NCBI GenBank assembly: GCA_002841865.1
Contig: PHBD01000002.1
Location: 62,001-126,000 of the forward strand
Source: Deltaproteobacteria bacterium HGW-Deltaproteobacteria-19
GTDB taxonomy: Bacteria > Desulfobacterota > Syntrophia > Syntrophales > PHBD01
Reading direction: 5' to 3'
Length of the DNA: 64,000 bases
The notes below the pieces were generated by a model. That model was not told where the DNA came from. It searched no databases and saw nothing but the letters and a program-made list of their open reading frames with translations. Both the position numbers and the translations under genes were made by a program. Of the stretch, positions 1 to 7,879 are shown one piece after another; the stretch's first letter is position 1; each line of letters begins with the position of its first letter.

Positions 1-434
1 ATTTTCTCGGCCAGATCCATCGCGATGACGCCGCTCAGGAAAGACTCCATGGCAACCTCTTTCAACTCTGCTGCCTGGCTCTTGTTCTGAAGGTGCTCGA
101 AAATCATCAGGGCCGTGGCAATCATGCGCACCTTTTCGAACCCCAACAGCATCACGGCCTTGGAGACGGTCGTCACCCTGCCCGCAAGATTCCCGTAGAC
201 GGCGGAATTGACAATCTTGAGGAGTTTATTGGTCAGGGAAAAGTCCTTCAGGATGATCTTGGCCAGATCCCCGGTGGCGGAAAGGGTGATTGCCTTCAGG
301 GATGAGAGTTTGCTGTTGATCTCAACGATGTGGTTGGAAAATGCGGGCAGGTCTCCCTTGTGGCGCATTCGCCTCAGGAGAAAGTCCACCGTTCCATGTC
401 CACTCCGGGCATTCGTATCATTCTCGTTTGTCAT
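1..434 (-). CDS. HDOD-domain signalling protein (C-terminus cut by window edge)
   Basis: Partial gene reading leftward from ATG at 434; the frame stays open for 144 codons to the window edge. The translation has HDOD hallmarks: KLSSLKAITL around residues 42-51, NSAVYGN at 76-82, and KAVMLLGFEKVRMIATAL from about 92. HDOD domains are catalytically dead relatives of HD phosphohydrolases, found in bacterial signal transduction, often alone or fused to GGDEF/EAL domains; any partner domain would lie outside the window. A modest AAGGA precedes the start. It follows the QueG-like gene by about 30 bp on the same strand, so the two may be co-transcribed. Family assignment is good; the specific role is unknown. 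Confidence 0.8.
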   Translation of the reverse strand, partial: MTNENDTNARSGHGTVDFLLRRMRHKGDLPAFSNHIVEINSKLSSLKAITLSATGDLAKIILKDFSLTNKLLKIVNSAVYGNLAGRVTTVSKAVMLLGFEKVRMIATALMIFEHLQNKSQAAELKEVAMESFLSGVIAMDLAEK

Positions 435-465
435 GGATGCAAATATCCTTCTTATTCCACTGTGC

Positions 466-1590
466 TCAGCCGGCCGATCCGGCCATGGCATACTCCAGCT
501 CTTCCCGCACGAGTCCTTCCGAACAGGCCGTCAGCCGGCGCAGGGTCTTTCCCGCCTCTTCGCCCCCGATCCGTCCCAGGGCCCACACAGCCATCCCCCG
601 CACCCGCTCGTCCCCGTTTTCTTCCAGTGCGCGCACGAGATCCCGGACATACATCGGATCAAGAGCATTTCCCATGGCCCGGGCCGCATTCATTTTCCAG
701 CGCCACAGATCGTCCGCCGGCATATAGAACATGTGCGGCCAGACACGGCTTTCGAAATACGCCCTGTCCATGTGCAGGAGGCTGGAGAGATTGAAGAAGG
801 GTGCCCTGGCGGACACCCGGGGATTGGGAGTCCGCTCCTGAGCCGACCAGGCGTCATTGCGGGGGCAGACATCCTGGCACCGGTCACAACCATAGACATA
901 CAGTCCCATGGGTTCCCGGAGGTCGCGAGGCGTGATTCCCTCGCCGAAATACGTCAGGTAGGATATGCACCTGCGGGGATCGATCCGCCCGTTCCCCTGC
1001 AGGGCCCGCGTCGGACAGGCGGCTATGCAGGTGTTGCGACACCATTCGGGACAGCCGTTGGAAACAGTCGGTTCATCCGGTGGAAACGCCCGGTCGATGA
1101 TGAACGTCACCGGAAGAATCCAGGAACTCCCCCGTACGGCCCTGTTGGCATAGAGCAGGCAGTTTTTGCCGAAGGTCCCCAACCCGGCCCTGGCGGCGGC
1201 AAGGCGGTGAGGGAGGTGGGCAGGCACCCGGGACTCGATGCCGCTCTCTCGGAGGAAGCGTCGGAAGGCCTTGATCCGGGGGGCCAGGCTGTCCCGGGTT
1301 ATCCGGTCGTCGTCCAGGTAACAACGCCCGAAATGCCTCTCCAGCAGAGGGGGGAAAGACTCCCGGAAATAACCTTCCAGGAGGACGATGACGGTCTTTG
1401 CCCCCGGCATGATCGCCCCGGGATCGGTTCCGGACAGCAGGGGCAGCCCTCTTGCCTCGGTCCATCCATACTCGTCTTTATGCTTCAGCAGATAATCCCG
1501 GTGAGAAAAGAAGGGTTCGGCGCTCGTGAATCCGGCGTCCACAAACCCCAGTCTTTCCGCTTCTGCCAGGATCTCCTCTTTCGTCAGCAT
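466..1590 (-). CDS. QueG-like double [4Fe-4S] cluster protein with C-terminal HEAT-like repeat
   Basis: The 374-aa product starts at ATG 1590, which has GGAGG nine bases upstream; an upstream in-frame ATG lacks such a site. It contains RAGLGTFGKN (about 135-143), typical of the epoxyqueuosine reductase family, then cysteines 180/184/188/192 and 208/235/238/242 that would bind two [4Fe-4S] clusters. The C-terminus (about 325-360) looks like a HEAT/PBS-lyase repeat, as in QueG. QueG reduces epoxyqueuosine to queuosine in tRNA using cobalamin, but paralogues of unknown function are common in anaerobes and this may be one. First cluster spacing is CxxxCxxxCxxxC, slightly unusual. It lies upstream of the HDOD gene and is divergent from the TetR gene. 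Confidence 0.75.
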   Translation of the reverse strand: MLTKEEILAEAERLGFVDAGFTSAEPFFSHRDYLLKHKDEYGWTEARGLPLLSGTDPGAIMPGAKTVIVLLEGYFRESFPPLLERHFGRCYLDDDRITRDSLAPRIKAFRRFLRESGIESRVPAHLPHRLAAARAGLGTFGKNCLLYANRAVRGSSWILPVTFIIDRAFPPDEPTVSNGCPEWCRNTCIAACPTRALQGNGRIDPRRCISYLTYFGEGITPRDLREPMGLYVYGCDRCQDVCPRNDAWSAQERTPNPRVSARAPFFNLSSLLHMDRAYFESRVWPHMFYMPADDLWRWKMNAARAMGNALDPMYVRDLVRALEENGDERVRGMAVWALGRIGGEEAGKTLRRLTACSEGLVREELEYAMAGSAG

Positions 1591-1815
1591 TCCAATCCGC
1601 CTCCGCAATGAATGGTCGTTCGGGAACCGACACGGTATCAGCGGAATGTATATCATGAAACCGGAGCGGGGGGAACGGCGCCATTCTTGACATCACCACT
1701 CCGGATGAATCTGTGGGAAAACTTCACGATCGGCATTTCGACAACCGATTTCCGATCAATCCTGTACCCGTAGGACAGCCCCGCATGTTCGTTCCGGCCG
1801 ATTCAGACTTTCGCC

Positions 1816-1856
1816 TTGACTTTGATTGCATTATCCATATAGAATCTATGGATAAT
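1816..1856 (+). promoter_or_regulatory. Promoter and palindromic operator of the TetR gene
   Basis: A perfect inverted repeat has arms ATTATCCATA (1830-1839) and TATGGATAAT (1847-1856) separated by 7 bp. It overlaps a plausible sigma-70 promoter: -35 TTGACT at 1816-1821 and -10 TAGAAT at 1840-1845 (18-bp spacer). The arm length and position over the -10, 25 bp before the TetR start, are typical of an autoregulatory TetR operator. Confidence 0.72.
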
Positions 1857-1880
1857 TTGCCTTACGCAGAGGATACAGAG

Positions 1881-2516
1881 ATGAGAACGCCATTGGAAAA
1901 AGCCAAAAGAGATCCTGAATCAACCAAAGCAAAGATCCTGAAAGTGGCCAGAAAGATTTTCGGAGAATACGGTTATCATGGAGGAACGACCCGGATGATC
2001 GCCGAAGAGGTTGGAATCGACCTTTCCACCATTCATTACCACTGGGGTGAAAAGAAAGACCTTTACGAGGCAGTCGTTCTCGACATCAACAATGACCTGG
2101 GACAGATGCTCCGGAACGTGGAAAAGAAGGCCCACGGATGTCCGCTGGACGAGCGCATGAGGATTTCCTTCGACATGATGACGGATTATCTGCTCGAGCA
2201 CCCGGAAATATCGAACCTGATTCTTCTGAACTATTTCTCAAAAACGCGCATCGATTCCAGCCTCGACGTCGCGGTGCCCGAGTTCACCAGCGACATCGCC
2301 AGGTCCATGGGACTCACGAAGGGAAAGAAGGAGGTGTCTCCCAGGACCATGCTGGAAGTCATAATCGTCATGAATGCAGTGCACGGCCTCATATCCGGGG
2401 AAAGCTTTTTTCTGAAAGTGCTGAACATTGACCGGAACGCTTATACGGAACTGGTCAAGGAAACCCTGAATTTCGTCCTGATTCCCGCTTTCACGACACG
2501 GGAAGCCGGGGATTAG
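1881..2516 (+). CDS. TetR/AcrR-family transcriptional regulator (paralogue of the one at 58596-59237)
   Basis: The 211-aa product from ATG 1881 has a TetR helix-turn-helix in the first ~60 residues (AKILKVARKIFGEYGYHGGT, then TIHYHWGEKKDLYEAV) and a variable ligand-binding domain. Upstream in-frame starts would run through the operator, so 1881 with an AGAGG upstream is preferred. TetR proteins usually repress nearby genes and release DNA on binding a ligand, in catabolic clusters often an acyl-CoA. The protein aligns along its length with the minus-strand TetR at 58596-59237, including the C-terminal motif around NAVHGLISGESFF. Divergent from the QueG-like gene and convergent with catabolic operon I. 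The inducing ligand cannot be read from sequence. Confidence 0.9.
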   Translation: MRTPLEKAKRDPESTKAKILKVARKIFGEYGYHGGTTRMIAEEVGIDLSTIHYHWGEKKDLYEAVVLDINNDLGQMLRNVEKKAHGCPLDERMRISFDMMTDYLLEHPEISNLILLNYFSKTRIDSSLDVAVPEFTSDIARSMGLTKGKKEVSPRTMLEVIIVMNAVHGLISGESFFLKVLNIDRNAYTELVKETLNFVLIPAFTTREAGD

Positions 2517-2585
2517 CGGCGAGCGGCTGAAAAAGTCGCATCAGCGGCCGGTTCTCAGGTTGCTGCCGCCGCGGGATGAAACCCC

Positions 2586-3371
2586 TCACCTGCGCCGGAA
2601 CACGGGAAACCGTTTCTCCACGAAGGCACCCGCCCCCTCCTTGATGTCTTCCGTCATGAACAGGTCGGCGACCAGCCCCGCCTCAAAAACAAGACCATCC
2701 TCCAGAGACATTTCCACCCCTTCGTTGATGGCCCTCTTTCCCGCCTCGACGGCAAGGGGAGCGTTGGCGAGAATGCTGCCGGCCAGTTTTTTCGCTTCCG
2801 CAAGGAGGTCCGCTGCCGGAACGACTTTTTCCAGAAGTCCCATTTGAAAGGCATCCCGGGCGCTGAAGAAATCACCCGACAGGACCATCCATTTGGCCCT
2901 TCCCTTCCCCAGCAGCCTGGCCAGCCGCTGGGTGCCGCCCGCCCCGGGGATCAGCCCCAGCTTGACCTCCGGAACGCCGATGATGACATTGTCTGCGGCG
3001 ATCCGGATGTCGCAGGCGGCGGCCAGCTCGCAGCCGCCCCCGAGGGCCAGGCCGTTGATGGCGGCGATGACGACCAGGCGCGAGTTCTCGATCTTCGAGA
3101 AGCAGTCCTGCATGCCCCGGGCTCCCTCGAAAACCACCCCCCGGTGACCGATGATGTCCTTGAATCCCTTGATATCCGCGCCGGCGACGAATGCCTTTCC
3201 GCCTCCGCCGGTGAGAATGGCCACGCCGATCTCCGTGCGCAGCTCCAGCTCGTCGAACACCGCACCAAGCTCTTCGACGACCGGCCGGCTCAGGGCATTC
3301 ATCTTCGGGTTGCTGATCGTCACCACCGCCAGACGACCTTCCACTTCATACGTCACGTACGCTCTCTCCAC
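2586..3371 (-). CDS. Enoyl-CoA hydratase (crotonase family)
   Basis: The 261-aa product is best started at GTG 3371, which has GAGGAGG nine bases upstream; the longer ATG-initiated reading lacks a ribosome site. Crotonase fold with oxyanion-hole segments FVAGADIKGF (61-70) and INGLALGGG (105-113). Both catalytic glutamates of enoyl-CoA hydratase are present: Glu115 in GGGCELA and Glu135 in GVPEVKLG. It should hydrate trans-2-enoyl-CoA to (S)-3-hydroxyacyl-CoA. It is the last gene of operon I, separated from the upstream acyl-CoA dehydrogenase by a palindromic repeat element. It aligns without gaps with the crotonase at 27479-28264, indicating a recent duplication. Confidence 0.9.
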   Translation of the reverse strand: MERAYVTYEVEGRLAVVTISNPKMNALSRPVVEELGAVFDELELRTEIGVAILTGGGGKAFVAGADIKGFKDIIGHRGVVFEGARGMQDCFSKIENSRLVVIAAINGLALGGGCELAAACDIRIAADNVIIGVPEVKLGLIPGAGGTQRLARLLGKGRAKWMVLSGDFFSARDAFQMGLLEKVVPAADLLAEAKKLAGSILANAPLAVEAGKRAINEGVEMSLEDGLVFEAGLVADLFMTEDIKEGAGAFVEKRFPVFRRR

Positions 3372-3504
3372 GTTCAGACACCTCCTCTTTTCTTCGGTTC
3401 CTCCTGCAACGGATCTCACCGGCGGCGGGGAAAGCCCGCCGGCAGTGCTTGCGAGGGGAACGTGCAGTCTGGCGTTTTCAATAGCCTGCCAACAATCCCC
3501 ATTT

Positions 3505-3628
3505 CAGGTTGTTCAAAAAGGGTTGGATGCAAGGCGCCCGAAATCAAGAGCCGCGAGGCGTACTTGTTGGTACGTTGAGCGGCTCGAGATAAGGGCAACG
3601 CAGCAGACAGCCTTTTTTCAATAACCTG
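3505..3628. repeat. MITE/REP-like palindromic element
   Basis: A ~124-bp element bounded by imperfect terminal inverted repeats, CAGGTTGTTCAAAAAGG at the left end and CCTTTTTTCAATAACCTG at the right. The centre (3548-3585) folds into a stem with arms GAGCCGC/GCGGCTC and inner arms CGTAC/GTACG. It sits between an acyl-CoA dehydrogenase stop codon (2 bp away) and the next crotonase gene, so it would be transcribed within operon I. No coding capacity. No second copy was noticed in this window. Confidence 0.65.
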
Positions 3629-3629
3629 A

Positions 3630-4763
3630 CTACAGTCCCAGACGGACCGCCACCCGTTCCCGATGCACATCGCCATGTCCCAGCTGGAGGTCCCCCGTCA
3701 TGGACCGTTTATGGTAGAGGTGCATGTCATGTTCTTTGGTAAAGCCGATGCCCCCGAAAATCTGGTGCCCCTGGAGTGTGACCCGCCGGAACGCCTCCCC
3801 GATCCGCGCCTTGGCCATGGCCGCCTCCATCCCGGCCTCCATGCCCTCGCTGATTTTCCACGCGGCCTTGTACAGAAGGTAGCGGGAGCCGTGAATGTCC
3901 ATCCACATGTCGGCCAGGTAGTGCTGAATGGCCTGGAAACTGCCGATGGGATGGTTGAACTGTACCCTTTCCCGGGCATACCGGAGGCTCATCTCCAGGA
4001 CCGCCTGCGCGCCGCCGATCATCTCGGCGCACAGGACCACGGAGGCCTTCTCCAGCGTATTCTCCACGACCGGCCATCCCAGGTCCGACTTCCCGAGAAC
4101 GCTGTCTTTTGGCACCCGGACATCTTTAAACAACAATTCGCACTGCCGGTCCCGAACCAGCGTCTTGAGGCCTGTTTTCTCGATTCCCGGGACTCCGTTT
4201 TTCACCACGAAAACGGTGATGCCGTCCCCGGCGTTCTCCCCGTGGCCGGTTCGCCCCACCCACAGGATGGAATCGGCATGCTCCCCGTACGGGACAAAAA
4301 GCTTGATGCCGTTGAGACGGAATCCGTCCCCGGCAGGGGTCGCACCGGCCATTATGGAGGAGGCGTCCCCGTCGGAATCAGGCTCGGCAAGGGCCATCGT
4401 CATCAGACGTTCACCCCTGGCGATTGCCGGCAGGATCGCTTTCTTCTGTGCCTCGCTTCCCGCCGCCAGAACCGGCAGGGCGCCCAGAACAACCGTTGAG
4501 AAAAGCGGCCCCGGACAGATATTGAACCCCATCACCTCGAACAGGACGGTCAGATCCAGGAATGAGCCGCCGCTGCCTCCGTATTCTTCCGGGATGATCA
4601 GTCCCATCCATCCGAGCCCCGCCATCTTTCGCCACAACTCCGGAGGATACGCCTCGCCGGTTTCTTCGAATTCCCGCACCCGTTCCCTGGGGCATTCCCG
4701 AGCCAGAAAATCGCGGGCCGATTCCTGGAGCAGCTTCTGTTCCACGGTCAGATCAAAGTCCAT
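3630..4763 (-). CDS. Acyl-CoA dehydrogenase, probable non-catalytic-Glu partner subunit
   Basis: 377 aa starting at ATG 4763 with AGGGG upstream. Full-length acyl-CoA dehydrogenase with N-terminal helical domain, beta domain (ALAEPDSDGDAS, about 127-138) and C-terminal helices ending QIFGGIGFTKEHDM. The position holding the catalytic Glu of medium-chain acyl-CoA dehydrogenase (the YEGT motif) reads LQLGHGD, without Glu, and the helix-G region reads LEKASVV rather than the ER motif. In actinobacterial steroid degradation, alpha2-beta2 dehydrogenases such as FadE26-FadE27 and FadE28-FadE29 pair unlike subunits; the adjacent dehydrogenase (36 bp upstream) is a natural partner. Electrons would pass to Etf, not encoded here. 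Family certain, pairing inferred. Confidence 0.88.
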   Translation of the reverse strand: MDFDLTVEQKLLQESARDFLARECPRERVREFEETGEAYPPELWRKMAGLGWMGLIIPEEYGGSGGSFLDLTVLFEVMGFNICPGPLFSTVVLGALPVLAAGSEAQKKAILPAIARGERLMTMALAEPDSDGDASSIMAGATPAGDGFRLNGIKLFVPYGEHADSILWVGRTGHGENAGDGITVFVVKNGVPGIEKTGLKTLVRDRQCELLFKDVRVPKDSVLGKSDLGWPVVENTLEKASVVLCAEMIGGAQAVLEMSLRYARERVQFNHPIGSFQAIQHYLADMWMDIHGSRYLLYKAAWKISEGMEAGMEAAMAKARIGEAFRRVTLQGHQIFGGIGFTKEHDMHLYHKRSMTGDLQLGHGDVHRERVAVRLGL

Positions 4764-4799
4764 GACATCACCCCTGTATTCATTCCTGTAATCGGCATG

Positions 4800-5996
4800 T
4801 CACTTTCGCGGCATCCCCAACCCCCGGGTGGCGATGATCCCCCGCTGCACCTCGGACGTACCGGCCCCGATGGCCCCGGAGATGGAATCCATGTATCCGA
4901 GGTTGATCAATCCCCGCAGTGGCGCCCACTTGGAGCCCCGTTCCAACTGGCCGCAGGGTCCCAGGATTTCCATGGCCGTCCCGGCAAGCCGGCGGCTGAG
5001 CTCCGTACCGAAAAGCTTCAGCGCCGAGGCTTCCGGTTCCGGGGCCTGTCCCCGATCCATCATCCAGGCGGTCCTCCAGTAAAACCCGTACAGTGTCTCG
5101 ATCTCGATGGCCATGGCCGCCAGTTTGTTCCGGATCAGCGGATCCTTTCCCAGGGTCATCCCCTGCCGCTTCGTCTCCTTCACATAGCGGACAAGCTCCT
5201 CCAGGACGCGCCTGAACGCCCCCATCCCGACGAAGAGCCGCTCGTACTGCAGGGCAAGCATGACGCAGTAAAATCCCTGGTTGATCTGGCCGACAACGTT
5301 TTTCTTGGGGACACGGACATCGTCGAAGAACACCTCGTTGAAGGAGTGGATGCCGCAGATATTGATGATGGGACGGATGGTGATGCCCGGGGTCCGGTTG
5401 TCCACGAGCATCAGGGTCTCCCCCCTGTACCTCGGCGCATTCATGTCCGTCTTGGCCAGCACCCACCCGTAATCGGCAATGTGGGCGCCGCTGCTCCATA
5501 TCTTCTGGCCGTTGAGGACAAACGCATCCCCGTCATCGTCGGCCCTCGTTTTTATGGATGCGAGATCGGATCCGGCATTGGGTTCGCTGTAGCCCAACCA
5601 GAAGCGGAGCTCCCCGGCGGCAATCCGCGGCAGCCACTCCTTTTTCATCTCGTCGCTGGCGATGAGCGCCAGGGTCGGAGCGGCGATGGCCGTGGACACA
5701 TCGCCGCCCGGCGCCCGGTGATAGCTCATGACGTCGTCCAGAATGACGTGCCGGGTCATGGAATTCATGCCGCCGCATTCCTTCGGCCAGCCCAGGCTGA
5801 GCCATCCTTTCCGTCCCAGCTTGCGGAGCAGTTCGTCGTACATGTCCTTGAACGACGCCTCGATCCCGGGAAACGTTCCATACCCCGCAGGCCAGTACAG
5901 GGCCTTCTCATCCCAGTCGGGCGGGAGTTCCGTCCGCGCAAAATCCTCGACTTCCTCCCGGAAGGCCTTTTCCTCATCGGTGAAATCAAACCTCAT
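4800..5996 (-). CDS. Acyl-CoA dehydrogenase, probable catalytic partner subunit
   Basis: 398 aa from ATG 5996 with a G-rich ribosome site. Contains the flavin/substrate segment LGYSEPNAGSDLA (about 135-147) and the C-terminal AGTSEVQRGI motif. The canonical YEGT glutamate is Ala/Gly here (IGAGTSE), but helix G carries QYERLF, the position used as catalytic base in isovaleryl-CoA-type and several steroid-type dehydrogenases. Its length and N-terminal sequence resemble FadE29/CaiA-like enzymes acting on bulky acyl-CoAs. It lies 36 bp upstream of the preceding dehydrogenase in operon I; the tandem layout supports a heteromeric alpha2-beta2 enzyme. The substrate is unknown. Confidence 0.9.
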   Translation of the reverse strand: MRFDFTDEEKAFREEVEDFARTELPPDWDEKALYWPAGYGTFPGIEASFKDMYDELLRKLGRKGWLSLGWPKECGGMNSMTRHVILDDVMSYHRAPGGDVSTAIAAPTLALIASDEMKKEWLPRIAAGELRFWLGYSEPNAGSDLASIKTRADDDGDAFVLNGQKIWSSGAHIADYGWVLAKTDMNAPRYRGETLMLVDNRTPGITIRPIINICGIHSFNEVFFDDVRVPKKNVVGQINQGFYCVMLALQYERLFVGMGAFRRVLEELVRYVKETKRQGMTLGKDPLIRNKLAAMAIEIETLYGFYWRTAWMMDRGQAPEPEASALKLFGTELSRRLAGTAMEILGPCGQLERGSKWAPLRGLINLGYMDSISGAIGAGTSEVQRGIIATRGLGMPRK

Positions 5997-6107
5997 GTCT
6001 TTTCCACCCCCATTGGTTGATGAGCTTCCCTCTTCTCACCGTCAGCAAATTCCCGGAGACGCCCATGATCCCTGTCCGTCCAGGCTTCCCCTATCTTGCC
6101 CGGGTAT

Positions 6108-7721
6108 TCAGGACTTCTGCGCCGCGAGATCTTTGTATTGCTTTCTCAGTTCCTTCTTCAGGATCTTGCCGGTCGGGTTGCGCGGAAAGTCCTCCACGAT
6201 CAGGATGTATTTCGGCACCTTGAATCGCGGCAGCTTTGCCCGGCAGTATTCCAGCATCTCCTCTTCCCCGAGCGTTTCTCCAGGCTTGGGGATGATGGCA
6301 ACCGTCAACACCTCCATCCACTCCGGATGGGGAATTCCGAAGGCCGCACACTCCGCAACCTTCGGGTGCGTGCTGATGAAGAATTCCACACCAGCCGAGG
6401 AGATGTTTTCGCCGCCGCTCTTGACCATGTCCTTGATCCGGTCCACGAAGAAGACATCGCCATCCTGATTCATCTTCCCCACGTCGCCCGAGTGGAACCA
6501 GCCTCCGGCAAAGGTCTCGCGGCTTTTCTCCTCGTTTCCGAAATAGCCCTTCATGACGCCGGGTCCCCGGAAGACCATTTCTCCCGCCTCTCCGGGCGGG
6601 ACATCGTTGCCGTTCATGTCCACGATTCTCAGCTCGAGTGCGGGGGCCGGCTTTCCGACCCAGTTCATATCCCCGCCGGGGATTTCCCCGATCCGCCGGA
6701 AACTCCCGCAGGTCCCCAGCGCGGTGAGTTCGCTCGACGCATAGAGGGACACCCACTCGACATGGGGAGCAATCCGGTTCCAGTTGACGATCATCTGCTC
6801 CGGAATCGTGGCGCCGAAAGAGACGCACTTTCTCAGCGACTTCACGTCACTCTCGATCCCCGATATCTGCAGCAACCGGTTGTAGAGCGTCGGAGGAAGA
6901 ACCGTGTACGTCGCCTCGTAGGTTCGTATCAGCGCCGCAAGCGTTTCAGCCTGGGGCATGTAGACCAGGATGACCGTCCCGGCCAGCATGAGACAGAATG
7001 TCGCCACGGCGATGCCACCCGTATAAAACAGGGGCAGGGCCTGCAGGCCGATATCGTCCTGCCGGACATCGAGATAATATCCCGTCTGCACGGAAGAGAC
7101 TGCGGCATGGTAATTCCCGTGCGTCAGCATGACCCCCTTGGGAAGTGCCTCCGTGCCGCTGGTATAAGTGATCGTGGCGATATCTTCGGTGTCGATCTCC
7201 ACTTCCGGCTCCTGATCGGAGGCGTGATCGAGCAGTTCCGCCATGTCGATCCATCCGTCGGGCTTCTTTTTCAGGCCGGTGACGCCGATGTATCCGGGAC
7301 GGACGCCCGGCAGACCAGACAGCACGGGATTCATGAGATCGATGAAGGTATCTTCAATGAAGAGGATCCCGGCCCCGGAGTCGTTTACGACGAACCGGAT
7401 GTCATCCTCCTTGAACGTGACGTTGATGGGCGTTATGGCGGCGCCGATCTTGGCCAGGCCATAGATGAGAAAGAGGTATTGGGGACAATTCAGGGAATAG
7501 ACCGCAACCTTGTCACCCTTGCCGACGCCCAGGGACAGAAGGCCGTTGGCAACCCGGTTGATCGTCCGGTTCAGTTCATCCCAGGTGTATCGAAGAACCT
7601 CTCCGCCGGGGGCGGGATAGACCAAGGCCGTCTGGTTCCTGAATCTTTTTGCGTTCCTCCGGAAGGCATCGCCCAGGGCAAATCGCCGCAGGAGATTCAT
7701 TCTTCTGGCTTCCTGTTCCAT
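6108..7721 (-). CDS. Acyl-CoA synthetase (AMP-forming, ANL superfamily)
   Basis: 537 aa. ATG 7721 has GGAGG seven bases upstream and is chosen over an earlier ATG. ANL-fold adenylating enzyme: P-loop TYTSGTEALPKG at 185-196, aromatic motif VSLYASSELTAL, hinge region FHSGDVGKMNQDGDVFFVDR, and the catalytic C-terminal lysine in NPTGKILKK (about 519). Converts an acid, ATP and CoA to acyl-CoA, AMP and PPi. The P-loop reads SGTEALPKG instead of the usual SGTTGxPKG, a small oddity. Second synthetase of operon I, placed between dehydrogenases and the dienoyl-CoA reductase. Substrate range not readable from sequence. Confidence 0.9.
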   Translation of the reverse strand: MEQEARRMNLLRRFALGDAFRRNAKRFRNQTALVYPAPGGEVLRYTWDELNRTINRVANGLLSLGVGKGDKVAVYSLNCPQYLFLIYGLAKIGAAITPINVTFKEDDIRFVVNDSGAGILFIEDTFIDLMNPVLSGLPGVRPGYIGVTGLKKKPDGWIDMAELLDHASDQEPEVEIDTEDIATITYTSGTEALPKGVMLTHGNYHAAVSSVQTGYYLDVRQDDIGLQALPLFYTGGIAVATFCLMLAGTVILVYMPQAETLAALIRTYEATYTVLPPTLYNRLLQISGIESDVKSLRKCVSFGATIPEQMIVNWNRIAPHVEWVSLYASSELTALGTCGSFRRIGEIPGGDMNWVGKPAPALELRIVDMNGNDVPPGEAGEMVFRGPGVMKGYFGNEEKSRETFAGGWFHSGDVGKMNQDGDVFFVDRIKDMVKSGGENISSAGVEFFISTHPKVAECAAFGIPHPEWMEVLTVAIIPKPGETLGEEEMLEYCRAKLPRFKVPKYILIVEDFPRNPTGKILKKELRKQYKDLAAQKS

Positions 7722-7879
7722 GTCCACCCCTCCATGACCTGCTCGGGAAATCATGTGGAATGTCCGGGACGCCCGATTGGAAAAGGAGATCCCGCCGGAT
7801 GTTCAACCCTGCCCTGTCAAAAATCGGTTGCCCCGTCTCGCGTTTACCGGTTCCGCTCACGGGCGGAAGGATCCGTGGT

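Noticed and set aside
466-1590. Assignment as true QueG or as a reductive dehalogenase
   Set aside because: Cluster cysteines fit the QueG family, but spacing is atypical and there is no Tat signal or membrane anchor as in respiratory dehalogenases, so only a QueG-like call is made.
2517-2585. Shared terminator between TetR1 and operon I
   Set aside because: Only a 5-bp stem (GCTGA/TCAGC) without a T-run in the right place; too weak to list.
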